Below are positions 43,801 through 55,800 of a stretch of 64,000 nt of DNA, one piece after another. The stretch spans positions 1 to 64,000 of the forward strand of contig JACCGJ010001867.1 of the NCBI GenBank assembly GCA_013407085.1, in the 5' to 3' direction. The DNA is from Atriophallophorus winterbourni (taxonomy: Eukaryota; Platyhelminthes; Trematoda; Plagiorchiida; Microphallidae). The translations under genes were made by a program, and so were the position numbers. The notes under the pieces were generated by a model. It was given only the letters and a program-made list of their open reading frames with translations, ran no database searches and was not told the origin of the DNA. How positions within the stretch are numbered: the stretch's first letter is position 1; each line of letters begins with the position of its first letter.

Positions 43801-46800
43801 TTGTGATTATAATCATCATCATCATCGCAGACAGCATTACACCGGTAGCACGTACCGAGTGCTTAACTGCCAAACAACCATGAAAAAGTAAAATCCTAAA
43901 AGATGTGGAAGAGTGGGTCTTAAATAACTACGGATTCCATAAAATAGTAAGCACAAACAAACATAATTTTGCGGAATGCCTTTGCACAGCACTGTGTTAA
44001 ACAGGACATTTCGATCAAACGCTCCTTTGCAGTCTAAAAAGATGGCTGTCGTTAAGTGTGCCGTAGTTCTAAGATATGTCGAAGAGTAAAAATTTGGTTC
44101 ACGCAGCCTCTGCTAGGCCGGAAGCCAGCTTGCTTCTCACGAATCTATGGGACTTAAATAGCTACGGATTCGATAGAAGAGTAAGCACAAACAAACTGGG
44201 TAGATGTGCCTACACCTCGAATGGAACATGCATTCGAACAAGTTTCGTGAACGAGTAGAGCGACATCAGCATGGCAGCTTCCTTGCGGCTTTCACTGTCA
44301 TGCATCATAACAAGCAACCTTGTATGTCGTCAAGCGGAGTGACGAGTGATTATAATAGTGAGACAGCATCACGCTCCCATTACCGATGGCAACGATTTAG
44401 CGCGATTTCACATTAGCAGGATAAACTGCCAAAGTACGCGGAATACCCTGCTTCAATATGTTCTTCCAACCGAAAAGTCTTTTCAGTCTTGTTGCCATAG
44501 CGATATGGGCTTTCTTCCTGGGAACCAGCTACGCTTTCGGGACGTCGGGATAATCCATCTGACATGGCGAGTATGACTTCTTTGCCGATTTCGTTGCGCC
44601 CGCAAACCAGCAGCGTAGCCTAGCTGTCATGGGTTGTTTCTAGCAAGGATGTGCAATCCTACAGTACTTATGTGTTGTGCGGCTAACACCGTGCTAAATT
44701 AATTGGCCAGAGGTAGTGAGCTGCATGCCGAAACACGCTGGAGTCTCACTACCATCTTTAATCTTTATTCTCTATTTCTCATATTTGTCTAGGCCCGGGT
44801 AACCTGACAGTATCTTAGCCCACGTGCAGTCTGTGACTGTGTGGCACTTTGCCTGGACCAGGATTGTGCTCTCATACCATACCATATACCATGGGTTATT
44901 TCAGATACATATGGCGTAACTAGAGACACATTCGCCTTAAATCTTGATCATTACAGTGAATATCCTTCGTTTTCGCCTTTGTGCATCGAGCTCAAATCGT
45001 TTCTGCAGATACTACGTTCCATAGTTTTGGTCACACCGATTTCTTGCTGTCACCACATCAAACGTAAACATTCACCTTGTCTTAGGAACTTTTCTGGATG
45101 TCGATCGATTTATCGAACTGAAGCTATCGATCAATAATATTCTCTCTGCAAGCAGTTCATTAAAGAAAAAAACACAACGTTTGTGTGTTTCGCGAGAATA
45201 TTTGTGTGCCGATAAAAATCTAACTTTGTTTTCGGTACATCACATTTGCGTCGTCACAGTTACTTTTTATATCAGTGTGTGAAACTCAAGGTTGTTTTTA
45301 TTCTTCGGTTATCCTGAGTTAGTAAAGCATTTTCTCAAAAATGATGAGTACTTCATCTCGTTATACTTTGCTATGAGTTTTAATAAAACCTCAAGTTGCT
45401 GAAGCACGCTTTTAGGACGAGAACAGAAGGTAGCCACATACGCAGGTGATGTAATTGCTAGCTTTTCAACCTGAACCGTTTTAGAACACAAACAACGGTA
45501 CGGGATGTGCTAATCTGTGATCGAGTGTTTTACGACGATGCAGCCATTGTTGCAGACCTCACCTGCGCGACAAAGACGTTTGTAAAAGATATGACGTTAA
45601 CCCTGCGAGTGTGGAAGAACTTGCTCTCGACTACCGTATCATTTTCCTCAAACAGCAGGCTGTTTACTTATTATGCATATTTTGATTTCAATCTGTGCGT
45701 GTCCATACATAATGTCCTTTCGTTACTTGATTCGCACTCTACCCTTTCAGACGTGAAACTCACAAGATTGCTGTATTCTATATTGGTGCTGGCCAGGAAG
45801 ACAAGCAAGCCATCCTCAGCAATCAAACAAGCAGCGCGGAATTCGAGCGCTTCGTGGCTGGCCTCGGATGGGAAATCGATCTACTCACTCATCAAGGTTT
45901 CCGTGGGGGACTCGAACGAAGTGGACGTGCCGGGAATTCCGCTCCCTATTACGCAACATCCACGGTGGAAGTGATGTTCCACGTATCCACTCGAATGCCC
46001 TCGAGCACTCAAGGAGATCTGAAGGTTGGTCGCCTGTTTTGTTGGGTTTTTTTCGAATTCTCCGTTTCGTGGGTGTGTAGCGTAAGGCAATTGATGTCTA
46101 ACTGTTGTGAGCTTTCCTTTTCCTGCGTTTGATTTACTGTGGTTGATGTTTTTAGATCTGTTCATATTCCTTTCCGTTCAAATCGATTTTTATTGATCGA
46201 CATTATTTAACATTTGAAGCTTCGGTGCGCTCTTCTCAAAAAAACTTTACACGCAATTCAGCATCTGGTTTGCTGGTGCTTTCATTCAAAAAGGTTGACA
46301 TGAAAGATTGGCTGCTTGAAACCAGTTTTCCTATGACCATATGATCTCGTGAACGAAATAAAAATAGTTTCAAACGTCGCGCGGAGTGCGCCCTAAGGAT
46401 TTTCTAGTTCCTGATGGTAGCACTTCTATTGTATGCATGGCTTGTCGAAGTGCTGTTGAAATGTTGCGTGGATGTGCTGCGCAGCTTACACCGTGCTAAA
46501 TTAATTTACCACCGGTAGTGAGCTGCATGCAAAAACACGCTGGAGTCTCACTACCATTGCAATTTTCCTTTCCCATATCTGTCTAGGTCTGGGCAACGTG
46601 ACGGTATCTTAGCCCAAAGCAGTCTTTAACAGTGTGGCACTTTGCCTGGATCTGGCTTGTGATTTCATACATACATACATACATACTGTTGAAATGTCTT
46701 TTCTTGACAACGGCTTCGTTGATGGCGCATTTTTTCGAGCCTCCAAGTTGCTTCATCTTTTGCCTATGGACAACGTTTATGTCTAAATTCCCAGATACAG

Positions 46801-49800
46801 TCCTAGACTCTTGCTCCATTTCGACGCTAAACTTGCGATTCAAATATGAACGTAATTTTTTAATGTTGTGAGTCCATATTCTGACCGATAATATGGATTA
46901 AGCAGGAAGATATTGGCATATCAAATTAGTACCAATGTCGATTTAGCGTAAGTATACTACGTCCTCTCGTTTATTGACCTTATTTTGCTGGTATTCACAT
47001 TGCGCCTGTTCATAATATGTGGAAAATAACAGTGACTTGGATTATGTGCTCGTATCAACGATGCCACTGCTGCTACACTTCTGAATCTGTCCTCGACAAA
47101 CAATTTGAGCACCACAAATCACATCTTGCGCAGCTTCGCCAGTCAACTACCGCGTTCCTTTTAATTTCGTGGCTCCGTTGGAATTCCTCGCCTGGTTTGT
47201 GACCAGCTATGCACCACAATCGCAGATCACCGTACTCTGGATCTTAACTTGATGTAATGGTTTATTTACCTCCGTCACACATCGAGCTATACTGTGTTGT
47301 GTCCGAACAACGCTAGTCATACCCGGAAGGTCGGTGGCCCTCTGCCTTGTAGATAAGGCTCTTCAGCCAAAGGTTCCGGTTAGGGCCCCGTAAAGCAACC
47401 CCAGACTTTGTCCGGCGCACGCTCATAAGCAACTATGAAAATATAGCTAAAAATGACACCCCGTGCTTTTCTTGACTTGTTTGGCCCCAGCCACGTGTTT
47501 CATGATGATTCAGGTTCAGTTACTGCGCTGTGCTGATGGTATTGTTTTAAATGTCCCAATTATTAATATTCACGAAATCCGAATAAATTCCTTCAGTAAT
47601 GTTGTTCAATCGGTAATCGCATTCTCACATCTCTTTTATTCACTTCTCTGTATCGCGTAACGTTTACCAATGTTTTCCGAACCGTTCTCCTTAAGCTAAC
47701 GTTGAGCGACAAATCTCTTCCGATGTTTTAAGTGCAATGTTCACCATATATTCTATTCGCACCCGTTGCTCATTTTGTTCCTGATCATTACTCTCTCTGT
47801 GTTTCTTGATGCTCCATTACACAGTACAAACATCTTGGCAACGATGAAGTGATGATCATTTGGTCCGAGAACGTTCGAACCTTCAGTCGAAGTGTACTCC
47901 GCACCCAGTTCGGCGATGTGCTCATCATTATCTCTCCGCTTCCGAGTGGATTGTTCCGAGTCGAAGTTCGAAGAGAATCCAATGTAAGTCAGTTGTTTCA
48001 TGTGTTGTGTAGTCCCTCGCGGTGTCCACACTTGAACTTTCGGGTTGTTTACCCGCATCAGGTGGAGACGGCAAACCTAGATTCAGTGAGGCTTGAGGCC
48101 GGACCTAAACGTGGTTAGCTGCGTAACTCAGTAACGTGTTCTTGGGCATCAGCGACTGTGCGCCAAATAGGAATAGCTCATCTAGACGTGACCCGCTCAA
48201 TGTGCACAACCATGTGCAATTAGATTGGATACCTGCTTGAAAGATTTATAACTTTTCCGTTTTTCATTTCAAGTTTTATCCATCATATTCTTCTCGCACG
48301 AGAAGCTGCCGAATCATGCTCTCCTTGCAATCTACCTTAGAGTGATGCTACTTGTAACTCTGTAACGAATACTATTGTTTTCGTCTCCATGGTCAATTTC
48401 CAGCAGCTCCAGACAAGCGAGTTCAACCGGGCACTGCATTTGTGTCCACCTTCATGTCCGATGAAGGGTGAAATGGCTTGCGTCTTCAAGCTGACTGTAT
48501 TAAAATTTTGGCTATAAATGATTCAGTCCCGTGAAGAATAACTTTAGCGTTACTCGTGTTGACCAAGTCAGATCTGAATTTTCATAGCCCAATCAATCCA
48601 CCAGCTATTAGAGTAAGTGAATAAATCTTCACAAACATTTCTCGCGTGAACACTGCTCGTCCTTTGCTTCGTTTATACAACCAGCTCAGAGTGAACAACT
48701 AGCTGTCGCTGAATACGTTCCACTCTCGTTTCCCACGTGCAGTCTCTGACTGTGCGGCACTTTGCCTGGATCAGGCTTGTGCTTTCATACCATACCATAC
48801 TCTCGTTTCCAAGCTGTTTTCATCGGTAGCGAGAATTGCCAATAAGGTGGCGACTCTTTCTGACAGATCAATTATTTTGGAACGATCGATTCATGGTGCA
48901 CAAGGATTGAGCTCAAGCATCGCTGAACCAGTCGTACACAGATGTTAGATGAATCCAAAATCATGTTCAAGTTTGCTCTAATTCTGTACCTTCTCAGCGA
49001 GTTGTTTAGAGAGTTGCTTTTTTCTGTTCAGAAAACCGCTGGTAGTTGATCATTGGCGATTGCTTTTTCCAGGGTCAGTGCTTTGAGCTTCGACTTCAAT
49101 CCATCGGTTGGCGTAAACGTGCACACAAAGCAGTTCAATTTCTCGTCTCCCGCGGTTCATGCGCAAACGCTTGCACTTTTAGAACCAGCATGCTACTGTG
49201 TTGCATTGACTAGCGGTTGCGAACAACGATTAGCGAATTCAGGTTACGCACTCACGCACATGTATGGTCAATCCATTTTAGAACCGTTTGAAGCGACGTT
49301 CTGTCTAATAAATATGAAAGTGAGCCGACCTTATGAGGTAGTTTTAACACATTGCGAGTTTTGTGTTGGCATCGAGATGTAGCCCCTATGGTTGAAAATG
49401 TGGGTTCATGAGAATGCTGTCAGTAGCACGTGGGCGGCGCGTAAATGATGTTTACGCCCTCGATGCATTCGCAAACGCTCTCCGTTATCCGTCAACTAGC
49501 ATGACAGTGTCGGGTCACGTGCAGACTGGCTCTTGCTTGGTACTCGATCACTTGACTGCCTCTACTTAGAGATGAGTTTCGGGATTTAAACTCGAACGAG
49601 TTGTTAGCTTCCATGATGTCGGAGGAATTTATTTTTCTCCATTTAAAATAAACAAACTGATTACCGGTGTTAGTCGAGCACCAGCTAGTCTCATTTCTTA
49701 ATCTAAGTAACAATAGTCTTAACGATTTAGACACAAATATTCATGCTCATTTTTAATCCTCCATACTTTCTACGTCATCATCATCAGCGATAGCATTACA

Positions 49801-52800
49801 CCGGTAGCATGGACCGAATGCCATACAACCATCAAAAAGTAAAATCCTAAAAGATGGGGAAGGGTGGGACTTAATTAGCTACGGATTCTATAGAAGAATA
49901 AGCACAAACAAACTGGGATGAGGTGCCTACACCTCGAATGGCAGCTTCCTTGCGGCTTTCACTGTCATGCATCATAACAAGCGTTTTTCGTCACTCCGCT
50001 TGACAACATACAAGGTTAAGCAAATACTCCAAGAAGAAGCTTAGTGCAAGACCGCCATTGAACACGGTTTCTGGTCATATCCTGAAGCGTAACTAGCCAT
50101 TGCGATACTTGATCGCGGGGACACCAGCCTGTGCCGATTTTGGAAAGGTTACTTGTAAGAGTTTTTAGCTGCTTATGCCACGTGACAATTTGGCCACCAC
50201 CAGATTTACGTCAATCAGGATGTGGCGTTGCAAAAAAGAATCTGTTTCGGAAGTCGGTGGTCCGGCATCCGTAAAACGTGACCCAACCAGCGTATCCTAT
50301 GCAGGTTGATCTCCCTCTCTATATCAACATTACTACCGAAGAAAGCATCTTTGCATATGCGATTGTAACAGCTAACTCCTAGAATCGATTGTCAAATACT
50401 TGTAGGTGCCGAATGTGCTCTTTACGTAAGGTCCACGTTTCGCACACAAACAGTAACACGTCCCGAACTGTCGCTTTATAGACTACTTTGAGTAACAGGG
50501 ACAGTCTTTTCTGACGTCAGAAGTGATCTAAGTTGCAGAATGTTACGGTCGCCTTAGAAATGCATGGCAAGGCCACCTCATCTTACGATGCAGAATTATT
50601 GATACAACTACCGAGATACGTAAAACGATCTACAATTTGAAGCGCCTGATTGTGAAGTAATAATGTGCAGCAGAACACTGCACTCAGTATCGTCTGTGCA
50701 TCTGTGTTCGAGTCGAAGAGCAAAACTATATCATTAACATAGTCCAAGTCGAGAAGCCTGCCATCTCTCTTTATGTGAACTCCAAAAGCTAGGGCTCTTT
50801 CACTGCAGAATTCCACGATGGCATCAATTACAAAATTGAATAGAAAAATAAATCTGAAAATTTTCGGACGCCACTTGTAGTAGGGAATTTGGGTGAAAGG
50901 TCGTTGTAAGCCTAACGCATCCGGATGTCTGAGCATAAAACGCGAGCAGTATGCTGACATACTTTTGCGGAACGCCTTTGCACAGCACTTTATTAAACAA
51001 GGCATTTCGATCGACTGAATCAAATGCTCTTTTGAAGTCTAAAAAGATGGCCATTGTCGGCTGTCGATAAGTGCGTCGCAGTTCTGAGATCTGTCGAAGA
51101 GTAAAAATGTCGTCGACACAGCCTCTGCCAGGCTGGAGGCCATCTTGCTTCTCTCGGATCTGTGATTCCCTATGAGAGGTTAGTCATCGAAGGCATATGG
51201 TCGCTAATAATCTCGTAATAATGGGAGTGAGACTTATCCCGCGGTGATTGAAGCATGAGCTTCGCACACCTTTTTAAATATAGGTACGATAACCGATAAC
51301 AGAAGACCCATCGAATGCCTTAAATTAATAAAAACAGCGTATAATGGCATACGCTGTTCCCGACACTTTTCTTGAAGTCAACGGTTGATATTTCCCTGCG
51401 GAAGCCACATTGAGATTCAGAGTAAACTCTATCAGCTAAAACTTGTAGCCGTATCTGTAGGACTTCATCAAAAAATTCGCCTACAACATTCAGAAGGGAG
51501 ATTCTTCTGTAATTGTTGCATTTGTTGCAGGCGAAAAGAAGTGCTGTTAATGACTAATTGAGATTATGCACAGAATTGTATAACCCGTTCACCGTTATCT
51601 GTGCGTTGGCCTTCAAAACCAAACATGTCACCTAATTGTGATTCAGATGTGTCTAAGCGGCCGGTCTTACATTTATATCGCCTGCTAAGACAACAATATC
51701 GGAGCTTTTTGCACGTCGCAAAAGAGCATAAAGATCGTTGTAGAAGACGTTCTTCTCGTCGTCGGAATTGCTGTTAGTCGGGGCGTAAGTTGCTACAATA
51801 AACAAGCATCGCTGATTAGAAGATTTTGAGTTTGGTCTAATATTAGTAACTAGTCTAACTGCGCACATCCTACTATTGCAAGGAATCCAATCGATTAGAC
51901 GGGATTCGCACGTGAATTCCGCACTATACCAATGCACGCCTTTCCTGAAATGCCAGCTCCAGAATTACCAGAGAAGCGCAAAAAGTAGCGAGTTGAGAGG
52001 TTTTGTTCAGTAAGTTCAGTTATTACAGACGGATCATATAAGCGCGTTTCCGATAAACAGCAAACATCAATAGATAGACTATCTAAGGTAAGAGCCAATG
52101 CAGTTTGCTGGCCTATTTATCTGAGAGTTTGACATTCATAGCTCCGATGTGAGCAGAGGTCCGTGGTTTCAGAAAGTGATCTGTAAATTTGCGAGTAGAG
52201 GATGTTCCAACATGTTCCGCGCGGTCTTCTCTAAGGCTGGGATTGACCGACGGAGAGTTGTTAACAGTAGATGGGGAAGGGTCAGACGCAGTTTGAAATG
52301 TAGGGCCAGCTGTAGCTTGTTTTCGCTTACCCGCCCTGCTGTATGCAGCAGGTAAGGCGACCCTATTTATCGGCCGATGCACTATAAAGTTTGTAGTTAT
52401 AGTCATGGTTGTATGTGGGCTCGGATACTGACTGGTCGCCAAGCCTAGACAGGAGAACAATTAAGGTTCTTGACCAAAGCCTTTTGCTAAAAAGCCTGAC
52501 GCACAAGGCAACGGTTTGGGTTTAGACAGTGTTCGTCTGACCTCTAGATATATTGATCTTCCTGAGAGCACCACCCAGCATAGCTCAATGAGTCATGGAG
52601 GTACACATAACATCGCACCACGTTGAGGTCCAGTCTCAGCGTGATGGACTTTCTACTTACTGAACATGTGTTTTCTGTGTCGTGACTCACAGGTTAGCAA
52701 GTATGTTGTACTGCTGTCTCATATAGTTATAAATTGATTTTTGGTTGAAGTCTGAATCAATAAATGAGTAGTATACCACGTTCTGGCTTCAACAAATATT

Positions 52801-55800
52801 CAACCATAGTGGTGCTATTGGGTCTATTGCCAAAATATCCTGCTCATAGGTGTTGCATAGCACCAATTGTGGGACTTGGCTTAGTTCTCATTTGAAAGTA
52901 CATTTCAAGCTGCACACAAGGATTTTTCTTTGTCTTTGCAAACAGTTATAACGAGCTTGCCATGGACGGTGAGCTGCAACCGATAGCACTCTTCTTGTGT
53001 CGATTGTTTTAGTTTGATATTCAGGCCCTCAGGCAGACTGATTTTAATCATTCTAGACCCGTTTCTGTGGATCTGTCCACAAATTATCTGAACATCGCCT
53101 CGCATTTCGTTTTCGTTTCTAGGTCGGATTTTTCGGCCCAATTGTCCATGCTGCAGTGTTGGACGCGGATGTGCTACCCGGACTGGTCCGAGCCACTGCC
53201 ATCAACGCCAGTCGTGCGATCAAAGCGATGAAACCAAACTACCGAACCCAGTACGTTTCGATTGCGAGACATGGATCCACGCCTCCATTGAATTGTGTTA
53301 CTATGGTTACTCGTCATTGATCGTTTGTTTCGTGCGTTCGTACTGTTCGTTGTTTTCTGGTCACTATGGTATCCGTTTGTCTCGGAGGCTGTATCGTTTA
53401 TTGCGCTAGGCAAGCGCCATGTTTGTGCTTCGCTGTCAATCGTGTGGTATGCATCCTTGCAACTCGTGGGGATTTTTCCTGTTTTAGCTTGGATGTGTGT
53501 GTGTGTATGTATGAAAGCACAAACTCGGCGAACACCACCTGAACATCCTCATCGTGAGCTACGCATATTCTCCTCTATTGCACGGATGCGCAATCCTGCA
53601 GTACTTCTGTGCTGTGCGGCTAACACCGTGCTAAATTGATTGGCCGCTGGTAGTGAGCTGCATGCGAATACACGCTGGAGTCTCACTACCATTTCTATTT
53701 CTTTTGTCATATCTGTCTAGGCCTGGGCAACCTGACAGTATCTTAACCCACGTGCAGTCTCTGACTGTACGGCACTTTGCCTGGATCAGGCTTGTGCTTT
53801 AATACATACATACAATACTCCTCTATTGCTGGAGCACAAGCCTGATCCAGACAAAGTGCCACGCAGTCATAAACTGCACGTGAGCCAGGATACTGTCAGG
53901 TTGCTCTGATCTAGACTGATATGAGAAATCTTTGTGACTTATCAAGTAGTTTTCTTGTTTGTTTTTTTACTTTTTGTTAGTTCGATGGGCCAGTATTTAC
54001 GTCTATATCGGACACGACTTTCGTTGTCAAGCTTTTCGTATATCTTGCCGCTCTCGTGACTGCACTCTGCTCATTCGAGGAGTCATCTGTGTCGTATCAG
54101 ACTGCTCATTGACTATGATTCAACATTTAGAATTATAGCATCGATGTTTCTGTCCAGTGTCTTTCTCATAAGTGAAAATCTCCTAGATGTCGTTGCTTTC
54201 CTGGCATTTTAGGTAGTGTGCTAGTCGGGATTATAGCGAGAATAATCAAAAACGCATTTTCCCCATTCTTCCAACGAACTCAACCCCCTGAGCGCGCTGC
54301 TCAGCTATTTCAATACACTTTGGTTACCAAACTACGATTGATTGTGCTTCGTCTTCCTGGCATGATCCACAGTGTTTTTTCCTATCTTTTGCATGCTCCT
54401 TTGTAGACTGTGTGTGAATCTCATGGACGCTGTTGCCTTACTCGTTATCAAACGTTTGTGAATGCATAATTCACTCAACTTGTAGACGTTTCATCCTAGG
54501 AGGTTTAGGTGCTCTTTCACTTCTTCCTTAGCCTTCAAAGCCCTCTCTCTCTCATCTGTTTGAGTTTATGTTTTCAAGATCGTGTAGCATTCAACTATGG
54601 TTGTTTGCTCTCTACTGTCTTTGATCCACGGGTGTGTAATCGTTCAGTACTTCTGTGCTGTGCGCCTAACACCATGCTAAATTGATTGGCCACCGGTAGT
54701 GAGCTGCATGCTGAAACACACTGGAGTCTCACTACCACCTCCATTTCCTGTCTGATAGCTGTCTTCGCATGGGCAAGCTGACAGTATCTTCGCCCACATG
54801 CAGTCTCTAACTGTGCAGCACTTTGCCTGCATCAGACTTGTGCTTTCATATATACATACATTCGTCTTTCATGAACATCTTCCGTCCTGTTGCATCCTTG
54901 TTACTGCGCCGTGTTCATCGTTTGTTTGCTCAATTATTGTACTTGCCGCTCATACATTAGAGAAACCACGAATCTGTCAACTTTCACGTGTAACAGCACG
55001 TGGCTGTCAATTTACCCGCCCTGTTACATTGATAGATACATACTGATTATCGTGGTCTATCAGTCGTTACTACCATTCCATTTAGAACACACGTGTCACA
55101 TCTCAACCAATTGTGATGGTTGTGCTTCCAAAATCTCAAGTACCTCTCAGGTGCCATGACGCGAAATGCTTATCGTGACGCTCCGTGTCGAAGTTTGCTC
55201 GCTTTAGTCTGGATAGAAACCTGCGCGACCGATGATAACTTTAACTCTGTGTGTGTGTGTTGTTCTCGGTCGTAACTCAGGGTAGTACGATGTGATCTCT
55301 GCAAGACAGAAATGCCGAGCGTGAGTATACCAATCGACGCTTCTGTTTGTATGCTAATTACAGCTTTCTTTCTCTCGCTGAGCTTTCCTCTAATCCGTTT
55401 CCCGGCATCTGTTTAGTTACGAGGAACGGGCGCTCTCGTTGAAGCAACTCGTTTCACGACACACGGTTCGCAGCTGTTTTGAAGATTTTGCTCAATCCCT
55501 AATTCTGCCCAATATCCCTCCAAGTGAGTCTCCATCTTGTGTACCATTCGATGCTGTTTTCGGCATTCATTTTCGTTGCTCATGATGACTATTTTTATTC
55601 CTCTGTTTGGACGTTGGTTTTCCAACTGTTGTTTTATTCGCTTGTTTTCACTAGCGCAGTAAAGTATTTATATGCCGTCGTCAACTTCGCTCAGTGCTTA
55701 GTCCTTAGAAATTTGTCCAGTGATTTGACTTATTACGCTTGAATTCGTTTCGGTTTCCTTGGCCTACCTACAGCAATCGTAATGGTAGCCTGTTAAAATC

